Positions 1-5,909 of a stretch of 8,487 bases of DNA are shown here, piece after piece; position 1 is the first letter of the stretch, and the number at the start of each line of letters is the position of its first letter. Position numbers and translations under genes: made by a program. This DNA is from an uncultured Bacteroidaceae bacterium (GTDB taxonomy: Bacteria > Bacteroidota > Bacteroidia > Bacteroidales > Bacteroidaceae), in contig CAJGCJ010000084.1 in assembly GCA_904501775.1 (NCBI GenBank), positions 1-8,487 on the forward strand, read 5' to 3'. The notes below the pieces were generated by a model. The model worked only from the letters and a program-made list of their open reading frames with translations. It had not been told where the DNA came from and did not search any database.

Positions 1-247
1 AGTATGATAAACTGCAGTGGTATTTGCCAAGTGTATCGGAGTTGGAGATGATTTATAAGAATAAAAGAGCCATAAATAAGTTTTTAAGCAAATATATTGA
101 TGGTGCAACAGAAACAGCGTATGATTGGTATTGGAGCAGTACAGAGTGTGGTGATTGTTCCTCTTGGACCGTTAATATGAATTACGGGTTTATCAGCAGA
201 AACAACGCTCGTTTCAATAGTGGTCGAGTGCGTGCTGTCTCTGTTGT
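1..247 (+). repeat. Module copy A (partial at 5' end) of a two-copy in-gene repeat
   Basis: Copy A aligns without gaps to 679-925, offset exactly 678 bp (226 codons). The first 44 bp (1-44 vs 679-722) and the last 31 bp (217-247 vs 895-925) are identical, as is the 21-bp block at 126-146 vs 804-824. Everything between varies. Bases 1-2 are the tail of a codon that is GAG in copy B, so the repeat probably extends upstream. Confidence 0.95.
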
Positions 248-932
248 AGCTGCAAACGGAGTGGCAGATGGTGCAATAACAATATCAAAGCCCCGCGACC
301 CAAATGAGTTGTTGTGTGTTGCTTGCATCAATAAAAACGATGGCTCGATTGCATATTTTACCGGCGCGCAGTGGGTAACTCTTGCAGCAGATGAAAAGTC
401 ACAATATGCACAATTGGGAGTATCAATAAAGGAAAGCGGCCATGAATTTATTGTAGCTTCAAACGATTGCAATGGTGGAAAAGAACTGAGATTCGGTGGC
501 AATGGAGTGGATTTTGCAGGAGTTGTCAATCATGATAGAGCGTCGGTAGATTCGCAGTTTATTAATACGGGCTATAGTGATACCAAGGCAATGATAGAGC
601 AACAGCGTGGAAAAACCGATTCAGAAGGAATCATTGGTGTGCCTGCAGCAGAAGCTGCATGGAACTACAAGGCAAATGAGTATGATAAACTGCAGTGGTA
701 TTTGCCAAGTGTATCGGAGTTGCGGATGATTTATAACAATAAGAAGGCAATAAATAAGTTCTTGAGTAAATACATTTATAATGCAGCTAAAATAGGGGCT
801 TATTGGTATTGGAGCAGTACAGAGTATAATGAAGTATCCTCTTGGAACGTTACTATGAACGGCGGACATAGCAACTACGGCAGCCTTCGTGGCCATAGTG
901 GTCGAGTGCGTGCTGTCTCTGTTGTCAAATAA
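1..932 (+). CDS. Repeat protein with DUF1566/C-type-lectin-like modules, 5'-truncated; candidate DGR target
   Basis: The frame is open from the window edge (first full codon at position 3) to TAA at 930-932, so the true start lies upstream. An internal TTG at 24 is not a convincing start because the coding similarity continues before it. Two modules are visible, at 1-247 and 679-925. Each runs YDKLQWYLPSVSEL, then a helical 'IYxNKxAINKFLSKY' stretch, then WYWSSTE, SSW and a terminal SGRVRAVSVV. This order (LPS.sEL, yWSST, W.v....G, VRaV) is the signature of DUF1566/Lcl-type C-lectin-like domains, known as ligand-binding surface folds. Between them, 250-678 encodes a non-repeated region with the segment 'YFTGAQWVTL' and, before module 2, 'PAAEAAWNYKANE'. 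The protein is probably exported or surface-exposed, but its N-terminus is missing. The variable half of each module differs almost only in exposed-type residues. Ligand and function are unknown. Family call is good; the DGR role is inferred. Confidence 0.85.
   Translation, partial: YDKLQWYLPSVSELEMIYKNKRAINKFLSKYIDGATETAYDWYWSSTECGDCSSWTVNMNYGFISRNNARFNSGRVRAVSVVAANGVADGAITISKPRDPNELLCVACINKNDGSIAYFTGAQWVTLAADEKSQYAQLGVSIKESGHEFIVASNDCNGGKELRFGGNGVDFAGVVNHDRASVDSQFINTGYSDTKAMIEQQRGKTDSEGIIGVPAAEAAWNYKANEYDKLQWYLPSVSELRMIYNNKKAINKFLSKYIYNAAKIGAYWYWSSTEYNEVSSWNVTMNGGHSNYGSLRGHSGRVRAVSVVK
99..218 (+). other. Candidate DGR variable region, copy A
   Basis: Across these 40 codons I count 39 differences from copy B: 15 at codon position 1, 18 at position 2 and only 6 at position 3. 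Most changed codons keep T or C in third position in both copies (for example ggt/aat, tac/ggc, ttt/cat, atc/agc, ttc/ggc), as expected if both derive from AAY template codons mutated at adenines. The preceding 18 codons (45-98) show the opposite, mostly silent third-position changes. The template repeat and reverse transcriptase are not in the window, so the label is inferred from the pattern. Confidence 0.6.
679..925 (+). repeat. Module copy B, C-terminal, of the in-gene repeat
   Basis: This is the second copy of the 247-bp module, ending three codons short of the protein's C-terminus. It is colinear with 1-247 with no indels. The terminal identical block (895-925, encoding SGRVRAVSV) sits where the initiation-of-mutagenic-homing segment of a DGR target would lie, just after the variable stretch and near the gene's 3' end. 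Confidence 0.95.
777..896 (+). other. Candidate DGR variable region, copy B
   Basis: This is the counterpart of 99-218. It encodes the variable residues around the invariant WYWSSTE and SSW blocks. Its position at the extreme 3' end of the gene is the usual place for a DGR variable region. At many of the differing sites neither copy has an A, which fits independent mutagenesis of both copies from a shared A-rich template. Confidence 0.6.
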
Positions 933-941
933 ACCTGTTAA

Positions 942-970
942 CCATTTAACTATTCAGCCATTTAACTATT
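942..970 (+). repeat. Short direct repeat (13 bp, twice) in the intergenic spacer
   Basis: CCATTTAACTATT occurs at 942-954 and again at 958-970, a 16-bp periodicity. It lies in the 73-bp AT-rich spacer between the repeat protein and the LPP20-like gene. It could be a tandem binding site or a slippage product. I see no clear terminator hairpin or promoter consensus in this spacer. Confidence 0.6.
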
Positions 971-1005
971 TATCGGTTTAGAAAATATAAATACAAAATA
1001 TTACT

Positions 1006-2850
1006 ATGAAAACCAAATTAACTATAACGCTTTTGCTTTTAGTGGCACCGGTTGTGTTATGTGCACAGAACTGGGATTATATACGCTCGTCGGGCGAATA
1101 TTACTACGGTGTGGGATACGGAGCAACGGTGACCGAGGCTACTAAGAATGGAATGGCCGAGGTTATGAATATGATTTCGGTAAATGTGGCCGATGATTTT
1201 ACCATGCTCAGCGAGAGCGATAATGAGAATGGTAATATTGAGCACAAGGAGCTGATTGTAAGAAGTTTAAGCTGTATATCGCAGGCCTCGCTCACAAATG
1301 TTGAGAGATGGGTGATTGAAGACGAAGAGCCTAATTGTGCGGTGCGCTGTTTTATAAGACGTGACGAACTGGCGCGTATATACGAGAGCCGCATAGACAG
1401 GGCGCAGAATTATATCGTTCTGGCCGAGGAGGCTCTGCAAAAACGTAAACTGAGCATGGCCTTGCAGTACTATTATTGGAGCTATGCCCTAATATGTTCG
1501 TTGCAGTATCCCAATGAGGTGAAAGACGGGCAGGGCCGGCTGCTGATAACGGAGATACCGGCGAGGATGCGCGATGTGCTCAGCGGTGTGAAGGTTGAGA
1601 TTGTTAAGCGCGAAGGTGTCTATCTTGAGTTGTTGTTCAAATACAACGATGAGCCCGTGTCGAGCATAGGTTTCAATTTTAACGACGGACGCGGTATAAG
1701 TGATATGGATGCCAAGGATGGAATTGGTTACATGGAGTTAAGCCCCGACTTTGACAAGGAGTATATACACATTGGCATTGAGTACGAGTATAAAGAGCTT
1801 GCACGTGGCGATGCCGAGATGAACAGTATTCTTTCGGTTATAGCAAAAAAGAGTTTCCGCGAGGCCAATTATACGTTGAAGACTCCTGTCGACAACGAGG
1901 TGGTGATTGAAGAGACAAAACTGAAACAGGCGCTGGACATGGCGGTTAACGGCAGTGTAAGGTTTGATGTGAATCCTTCGTCGACACAGGTTATGGCAAA
2001 TGCCAATGACTATAAGGCGGTGATGGACAAGGTTATTGCTGCGGTAGAGAGCGGTAACTATCAGAGTGCTACCGAATATTTTACGATTGATGGCCTTGAG
2101 GTGTTCAACGAGCTCATTGCTTATGGCAATGGACGTGTGGTGGGTGTTCCCGATGTGAATATTTTCAAGAGTACCGACGGACGTGCAGTGGCGCGCGGTC
2201 TGCAAATGGCATTCTCGTTCAAGCGTGGTACAAAGAAGATGTTTGTCGAGGATGTGGTATTCACTTTCAACAAAGAGGGTAAGATTGAGAATGTGGCTTT
2301 CGGACTTGGTAAGGACTCTACAAACGATATAATGTGCAAGCAGGCTACGGGATGGGATGACATGACGAAAGAGATGGTGATGGAGTTTCTTGAGAACTAT
2401 AAGACTGCATATTGCCTGAAGCGCCTCAATTACATCGAGACGATTTTCTCGGATGATGCAATTATTATTACAGGTAATGTGGTTAAGAGAAAGGAAACGC
2501 CTGTGATGAACGAACGTCAGGTGTCAATAGAGGGCAATGAGATTATTACTTATAACCGGCAGACAAAGAAGGAGTATATCGACCGCTTGAGAAATGTGTT
2601 CCGCCGAAATGAATTCATAAACATTCATTTCACAAATAATGAGGTGCAGTGGCTCGAGAAGTTTAAAGACGAGAAGGTTTATGCGATACGTCTGGGACAG
2701 GAGTACAACTCTACGTCGTATGCCGATATGGGCTATCTCTTCCTGCTGGTGGATATGACAAACCGCGAAGAGCCGCTTATAAAGATACGTACATGGCAGC
2801 CAAGCGAGATAACTTTGGATGAATGGTATAATGCCGGTGATTTTTATTGA
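1006..2850 (+). CDS. Exported LPP20-like domain protein with probable C-terminal NTF2-like domains
   Basis: A 614-residue protein with a signal peptide at residues 1-20 (cleavage LCA|QNW). Cys19 is preceded by Leu, a poor lipobox, so signal peptidase I processing is more likely than lipidation. Residues about 28-130 resemble the LPP20 fold: 'GYGATVTEATKNGMAEVMN', a long helix, 'VRSLSCISQASL' and 'CAVRCFIRRDELARIY'. A helical stretch follows at about 131-185, then a beta-rich domain at about 190-265. Two alpha+beta segments, about 336-445 and 453-605, look NTF2/SnoaL-like. The second ends in 'GYLFLLVDM...IRTWQP', which I associate with exported Bacteroidales proteins. It is the first gene of the run; the caspase gene follows 30 bp after its stop, suggesting cotranscription. 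No catalytic residues are apparent, so a binding, scaffolding or substrate-presenting role in the envelope is possible. The LPP20 assignment is moderately secure; the NTF2-like one is tentative. Confidence 0.72.
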   Translation: MKTKLTITLLLLVAPVVLCAQNWDYIRSSGEYYYGVGYGATVTEATKNGMAEVMNMISVNVADDFTMLSESDNENGNIEHKELIVRSLSCISQASLTNVERWVIEDEEPNCAVRCFIRRDELARIYESRIDRAQNYIVLAEEALQKRKLSMALQYYYWSYALICSLQYPNEVKDGQGRLLITEIPARMRDVLSGVKVEIVKREGVYLELLFKYNDEPVSSIGFNFNDGRGISDMDAKDGIGYMELSPDFDKEYIHIGIEYEYKELARGDAEMNSILSVIAKKSFREANYTLKTPVDNEVVIEETKLKQALDMAVNGSVRFDVNPSSTQVMANANDYKAVMDKVIAAVESGNYQSATEYFTIDGLEVFNELIAYGNGRVVGVPDVNIFKSTDGRAVARGLQMAFSFKRGTKKMFVEDVVFTFNKEGKIENVAFGLGKDSTNDIMCKQATGWDDMTKEMVMEFLENYKTAYCLKRLNYIETIFSDDAIIITGNVVKRKETPVMNERQVSIEGNEIITYNRQTKKEYIDRLRNVFRRNEFINIHFTNNEVQWLEKFKDEKVYAIRLGQEYNSTSYADMGYLFLLVDMTNREEPLIKIRTWQPSEITLDEWYNAGDFY

Positions 2851-2880
2851 TAAGCTATGTTTTGATTAAACCGATTGGAT

Positions 2881-3741
2881 ATGAAACGATTATTTTATGT
2901 TCTGCTGTTGTGTGCAGTTGCGTCGCAGATGTGTCTGGCGCAGGTGGTGTGCAAGCGTGCTCTGGTCTTTGGAATAGGGTACTACGAGGATAAGTCATGG
3001 GCAAGGATAAACGGCGATGTGGATGTCGATTATGCTGTGCGCATGCTGTCGGTAATGGGTTATAACGATATATATGCCCTTAAGAATGAACTGGCTACCA
3101 AGGAGGCTATGGTTGAGGCTTTTATGGAGCTCGAGGAGAGATGCGAAGAGGGAGATATCGTATATATACACTACTCGGGGCATGGACAGCTGATGACCGA
3201 CCTCAATGGCGATGAGTCGTTCAAGTGGAACGGAGAACATTCGAAATGGGACGGTGCATGGGTTCCGTACGATGCTTATATGACATACGGCGAGAATGAC
3301 AAGGGCGAGAAGCATTTGTCGGATGATGAGATTGCGCAATTGCTTACTGCTATAAGAAAGAAGGTGGGCAGCAGCGGTGAGATTGTTGTGGTGGTGGATG
3401 CCTGCCACAGCGGCGATGCAACCTGCGGTATTGATGACGATGCTCCGGTGAGGGGTATCGGTGTGAAATTCAACATTCCGTTCAGCGGTGATGTGCCTGT
3501 AGAGAAACCTGCCGAGGAACAATGGCTTACAATAAGTGCATGCAAGCCCTATCAATTGAATATGGAGATGAAGGACCCTAAGGTGGGTAAGCTGACATAC
3601 GCCCTCTATACTATGGGCAAGAAGGCTTTTGACAAGGATAACGAGGTGCTGCAGGCCGAACTCATTGCATTCATGAAGAAGAATGCAGGGCGTCTTCCGC
3701 AGACTCCGATGGTGACAGGCAAAAAAAAGTTGGCCCGGTAG
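2881..3741 (+). CDS. Exported caspase-family (peptidase C14) protease, orthocaspase
   Basis: I chose ATG 2881 (286 residues) over the in-frame TTG at 2875 because it begins a standard signal peptide, MKRLFYVLLLCAVASQMCLA|Q. The caspase fold is clear. 'KRALVFGIGYY' forms strand 1, 'DVDYAVRMLSVMGY' the first helix, and 'DIVYIHYSGHG' carries the catalytic His101. 'IVVVVDACHSGD' carries the catalytic Cys175, and 'LTISACKPYQ' with 'GKLTYALYTMGKKAF' forms the p10-like part. The DACHSG motif matches metacaspases/orthocaspases, whose characterised members usually cut after Lys or Arg; that preference here is inferred. Both catalytic residues are present, so it is probably active in the periplasm or outside the cell. 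The protein is a bare catalytic domain with no fused partner, ending shortly after p10 in a basic tail. Its tight position between an LPP20-like gene and a sigma-factor gene suggests regulated envelope proteolysis. Confidence 0.9.
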   Translation: MKRLFYVLLLCAVASQMCLAQVVCKRALVFGIGYYEDKSWARINGDVDVDYAVRMLSVMGYNDIYALKNELATKEAMVEAFMELEERCEEGDIVYIHYSGHGQLMTDLNGDESFKWNGEHSKWDGAWVPYDAYMTYGENDKGEKHLSDDEIAQLLTAIRKKVGSSGEIVVVVDACHSGDATCGIDDDAPVRGIGVKFNIPFSGDVPVEKPAEEQWLTISACKPYQLNMEMKDPKVGKLTYALYTMGKKAFDKDNEVLQAELIAFMKKNAGRLPQTPMVTGKKKLAR

Positions 3742-3771
3742 GGTTACTTTGGTAATCGTTTATGCTTAAAC
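3740..3771 (+). promoter_or_regulatory. Candidate promoter element upstream of the sigma-factor gene (AGGGTTACTTT)
   Basis: AGGGTTACTTT at 3740-3750 overlaps the caspase stop codon and is repeated exactly at 5046-5056. In both places a GCTT(T)AA stretch follows after a similar gap (here 3764-3770), so the TAA aligns 17 nt beyond the motif. The pair looks like a -35/-10 arrangement. The sigma-factor ATG is at 3787. Recognition by the encoded ECF-type sigma factor is a guess from position. Confidence 0.35.
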
Positions 3772-3786
3772 TGATGAGAGAGAAAA

Positions 3787-4437
3787 ATGGTTCTGTTTTT
3801 TACTGATAGAAAGAAAGGTTACACCGACGCCGAGGTTGTTGTGCATCTGCAACGCAGGGACGAGGCTGTAGAGCGTTGGTTTTATGAGACATCGAAGAGG
3901 TATTTCGATAAATCGTTCAATGAGATATTCTTCGATGCCGACCGTAAACAGGAGGTCTTTCAACTGGCCTTCATAAAGCTGTGGACCGAGATTGAAGATA
4001 AGAAGATTAAGCTTATCGATGGAAAACTTGTGCGACAGCAAAGGAGTGGCGGATATGAGCCTATGAGTTGCAGCCTGACAACCTTTCTGATGGCATTTGC
4101 TCGAAACGAGCACCGCGAGATAGTACGGAATATACACGAGGGCTATTACGAGGAACTGTTCGACAGTGCCGATTGCAAGGCGCAGGCGGTGAGTGACGAT
4201 TATGATGATGCCGAGGATATAAAGAATCGCATTGTGGATGAGTGTATTCATGAGATGTCACCGGGGTGTGTCGAAATTCTGACAATGTTCTACTACGAGG
4301 GTAAGAGCCTCGATGATATAATGGAGGCGCGAGGCGAGAAGAATACAAGCAAGAACGGGCTTAAAACGGCAAAAAACAAATGTATGAACACACTTAAAGA
4401 GCGTGTGATTGAGAGATATAAAGAGTATAACAAGTAA
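3787..4437 (+). CDS. Divergent ECF-type RNA polymerase sigma factor
   Basis: A 216-residue cytoplasmic protein with no signal peptide. Residues about 28-76 resemble sigma region 2, with 'KQEVFQLAFIKLWTEI' (from residue 54) matching the 'QEtFlkLW' helix of ECF factors. A linker contains 'SCSLTTFLMAFARNEHREIVRN', reminiscent of the end of region 2 ('f..wL..iarN...d..R'). Residues about 150-207 resemble region 4: 'SPGCVEILTMFYYEGKSLDDIMEARGEKNTSKNGLKTAKNKCMNTLKE', equivalent to the 'lsy.eIA..lg.s.gtvksrl.RAr..L' helix-turn-helix. It would direct RNA polymerase to a limited promoter set. The next gene, starting 11 bp downstream, has anti-sigma topology, the usual genetic arrangement. A repeated upstream motif (3740) suggests autoregulation. 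The family is divergent, so subgroup and targets are not clear. Confidence 0.8.
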   Translation: MVLFFTDRKKGYTDAEVVVHLQRRDEAVERWFYETSKRYFDKSFNEIFFDADRKQEVFQLAFIKLWTEIEDKKIKLIDGKLVRQQRSGGYEPMSCSLTTFLMAFARNEHREIVRNIHEGYYEELFDSADCKAQAVSDDYDDAEDIKNRIVDECIHEMSPGCVEILTMFYYEGKSLDDIMEARGEKNTSKNGLKTAKNKCMNTLKERVIERYKEYNK

Positions 4438-4448
4438 ATGTGACGACA

Positions 4449-5027
4449 ATGGAAAACAGGGATTCTTTTATGAATGACGATGTCGAGAAGCGCGTGATTG
4501 AGCGTTTGAACGAGCGTGGTCGTAAATTGTCGATGATGAAAAAGTGGGAAAAGGGCTCAAAAAGAAAATATGTGCCATTATATTCGGCTTTGGCACTTGT
4601 GGCTTCTGTGGCTCTGTTGCTTGTCATATCGCTTGGCAGGGAGAATGGAAACGTATTACAGGAGCTTGGTATTGAGGCTCCATGCATGGAGGCTTACAGA
4701 AGTGGCGTTCCGCAACTCGAGAATCTCGATAATCTTTTGAACAACGGTCAATATTACGAGGCGGTAGAGGCTGCCGAGAAGGCTCTTGAAAACTCCGATA
4801 TGCTGATTCAGCAGATGGAGAGCTCGCGCAAAGAGGGCGACGAGGAGTGGGAGTATCAGTATGTGGCCGAGAAGACACTCAACAGCGAGATTAGATGGAC
4901 ATATATTTATGCATTGATAATGGTCGAGTCGGAGAAAATGGCTGTGAAACAGCTTAAAAAATATCTGAAGGATGAGGAGTATTGTACTCATAAAGAGGAG
5001 GCTGAATCGATGTTAAAGGCTCTTTAG
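4449..5027 (+). CDS. Single-pass membrane protein, probable anti-sigma factor with TPR-like periplasmic region
   Basis: ATG 4449 gives 192 residues; an in-frame GTG at 4440, directly after the sigma stop codon, would add only three residues. Residues 1-40 are hydrophilic and charged ('DDVEKRVIERLNERGRKLSMMKKW') and would sit in the cytoplasm. Residues about 41-63 ('YVPLYSALALVASVALLLVI') form the only membrane segment. The remainder (about 64-192) is helical and contains TPR-like pairs, 'LLNNGQYYEAVEAAEKALEN' and 'TYIYALIMVESEKMAVKQLKKYLKDE'. This cytosol-membrane-periplasm topology and its position 11 bp after the sigma gene are what is expected of an anti-sigma factor whose outer part senses envelope state. 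I do not see a zinc-binding HxxxCxxC anti-sigma motif, so the assignment rests on context. It could instead be a membrane-anchored adaptor for the neighbouring exported proteins. Confidence 0.6.
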   Translation: MENRDSFMNDDVEKRVIERLNERGRKLSMMKKWEKGSKRKYVPLYSALALVASVALLLVISLGRENGNVLQELGIEAPCMEAYRSGVPQLENLDNLLNNGQYYEAVEAAEKALENSDMLIQQMESSRKEGDEEWEYQYVAEKTLNSEIRWTYIYALIMVESEKMAVKQLKKYLKDEEYCTHKEEAESMLKAL

Positions 5028-5045
5028 TAAAAAAATCAATAAAAA

Positions 5046-5076
5046 AGGGTTACTTTTTCTTTTATTTTGCTTTAAT
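5046..5076 (+). promoter_or_regulatory. Second copy of AGGGTTACTTT, candidate promoter for the LPP20-like gene
   Basis: AGGGTTACTTT at 5046-5056 is followed by GCTTTAA at 5069-5075, matching the spacing near 3740. It lies in the 96-bp gap upstream of ATG 5124. The same stretch contains TTATTTTGC (5062-5070), near the Bacteroides -7 element TAnnTTTG but with one mismatch and no obvious -33 TTTG, so a housekeeping promoter is the competing reading. AAAAAG/CTTTTT (5042-5058) can also pair as a weak 6-bp stem. Confidence 0.35.
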
Positions 5077-5123
5077 TTACAGCAGAAAACATAAATAACA
5101 GATAATAATTAAAATTTAGTACT

Positions 5124-5813
5124 ATGAAAAAGTTGTTTTTTCTCTTGGTAGTTGCTCTTATGGCAGCCCCTTCGCTACAGGCTCAGAGTGCACTGGAATT
5201 GGCTAAGCAGCAGCGTGAGTTGAATGAATTTAATACTAAGATTCTGAAGGCTAAACCTACAAAGAGTGTCAAGAAAGAGGCTAAGAAGCTTGAGAATGAC
5301 GGTTGGCTGGTGCCTGTTGGTGAGAAAACCATCGCACAGCAGATTATGGCAAGCCAGCTTTATGCCGAGGAACTTATGGTAGATGAAGAGGGTATAACAG
5401 TCAAGAGATATTTCTCGCAGCCATCTGTGTCTAAGGCCGGCTCATATAACGCAGCATACGCAGCGGCCCGTGCCAATATACAGATAGAGGTTGCTTCGAT
5501 GATCAAGACCGAAATTGTTGCCGCTATGCAGGCAAAAATTGACAATAACCAGTCTTCGGCTATCTCGGCAAGTACAATGGATAAATTCAACCAAAGAGCA
5601 AAGGCTGTTGTAGACCAGACTCTTACAGCCGGTATTCCTTTGGTTACAATCTATCGCAGAGATGAGAATGGCAACTTCGAGGTTCAGGTACGCATCGCAT
5701 ACGACAAGCAGCAACTCTCGGCCCACATCAAGAAGAATATGGCCAAGGAACTTGAGCAAGAGGGCGATGAGCTGAACGAGATTGTTGACGAGGTGCTGAA
5801 AAACAAATTCTAA
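5124..5813 (+). CDS. Exported LPP20-like domain protein
   Basis: A 229-residue protein. Residues 1-20 are a signal peptide (SLQA|QSALE) with no lipobox Cys, so it is probably soluble in the periplasm. Residues about 22-60 are lysine-rich and helical ('QQRELNEFNTKILKAKPTKSVKKEAKKL'). Residues about 85-205 carry the LPP20-like pattern: 'YNAAYAAARANIQIEVASMIKTEI' (long helix), 'FNQRAKAVVDQTLTAGIPLVTIYRR' (helix and strand) and 'FEVQVRIAYDKQQLSAHIKKNM'. The N-terminal domain of the protein at 1006-2850 has the same helix/strand order, so the two are probably distant relatives within one locus. The tail is acidic and helical. The gene has its own candidate promoter upstream and a hairpin directly downstream, so it may be expressed at a different level from its neighbours. 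Biochemical role unknown. Confidence 0.7.
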   Translation: MKKLFFLLVVALMAAPSLQAQSALELAKQQRELNEFNTKILKAKPTKSVKKEAKKLENDGWLVPVGEKTIAQQIMASQLYAEELMVDEEGITVKRYFSQPSVSKAGSYNAAYAAARANIQIEVASMIKTEIVAAMQAKIDNNQSSAISASTMDKFNQRAKAVVDQTLTAGIPLVTIYRRDENGNFEVQVRIAYDKQQLSAHIKKNMAKELEQEGDELNEIVDEVLKNKF

Positions 5814-5827
5814 ATAAATATCCCAAA

Positions 5828-5858
5828 TTATAAGGCGGGCTCTCTGTCCGCCTTATAA
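5828..5858 (+). terminator. Strong stem-loop after the LPP20-like gene, possible terminator or attenuator
   Basis: TTATAAGGCGGGC (5828-5840) pairs with GTCCGCCTTATAA (5846-5858): a 13-bp stem with one G-U pair and a TCTCT loop, 14 bp after the stop codon. The + strand lacks a U-tract after it (AAAGTAAAC), so it is not a textbook rho-independent terminator. It may stabilise the upstream mRNA 3' end or act with partial readthrough. Confidence 0.6.
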
Positions 5859-5870
5859 AAGTAAACAATA

Positions 5871-5894
5871 CGTTGCATCGTAGCTGATGCAACG
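5871..5894. promoter_or_regulatory. Perfect 9-bp inverted repeat just upstream of the transglutaminase-like gene
   Basis: CGTTGCATC (5871-5879) and GATGCAACG (5886-5894) are perfect reverse complements around a 6-nt loop GTAGCT. The repeat ends 15 bp before ATG 5910. As RNA it would form a stem-loop in the 5' leader; as DNA it has the form of an operator for a dimeric regulator. It has no U-tail, so termination is less likely. Confidence 0.5.
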
Positions 5895-5909
5895 ATAATC
5901 TCAAAAGTT

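Noticed and set aside
24..932. TTG at 24 as the real start of the repeat protein
   Set aside because: The reading frame and the repeat similarity (YDKLQWY) continue to the left edge, so the gene is simply truncated by the window.
933..1005. DGR template repeat or accessory gene in the spacer after the variable protein
   Set aside because: The 73-bp spacer has no match to the WYWSST-coding block or the 31-bp terminal block, and no reverse transcriptase motif is encoded anywhere in the window.
1738..2205. Antisense open frame (155 codons) opposite the first LPP20-like gene
   Set aside because: Composition is typical of a shadow frame, rich in His/Ile/Thr without any domain pattern, and the sense protein is coherent throughout.
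2875..2880. TTG at 2875 as the start of the caspase gene
   Set aside because: It adds only two residues before ATG 2881, which begins a standard signal peptide, and it has no supporting ribosome-binding signal.
2995..3555. Long antisense open frame (186 codons) opposite the caspase gene
   Set aside because: It is a mirror of the codon bias of the + strand gene: no recognisable domain, no start context, and the sense frame has an unambiguous catalytic fold.
3721..3741. Run of eight A followed by G near the caspase 3' end, a possible slippery site that might fuse the caspase to the sigma factor
   Set aside because: Both alternative frames stop within about 50 bp after the run (before the sigma start), so no fusion product results, and Lys codons explain the run.
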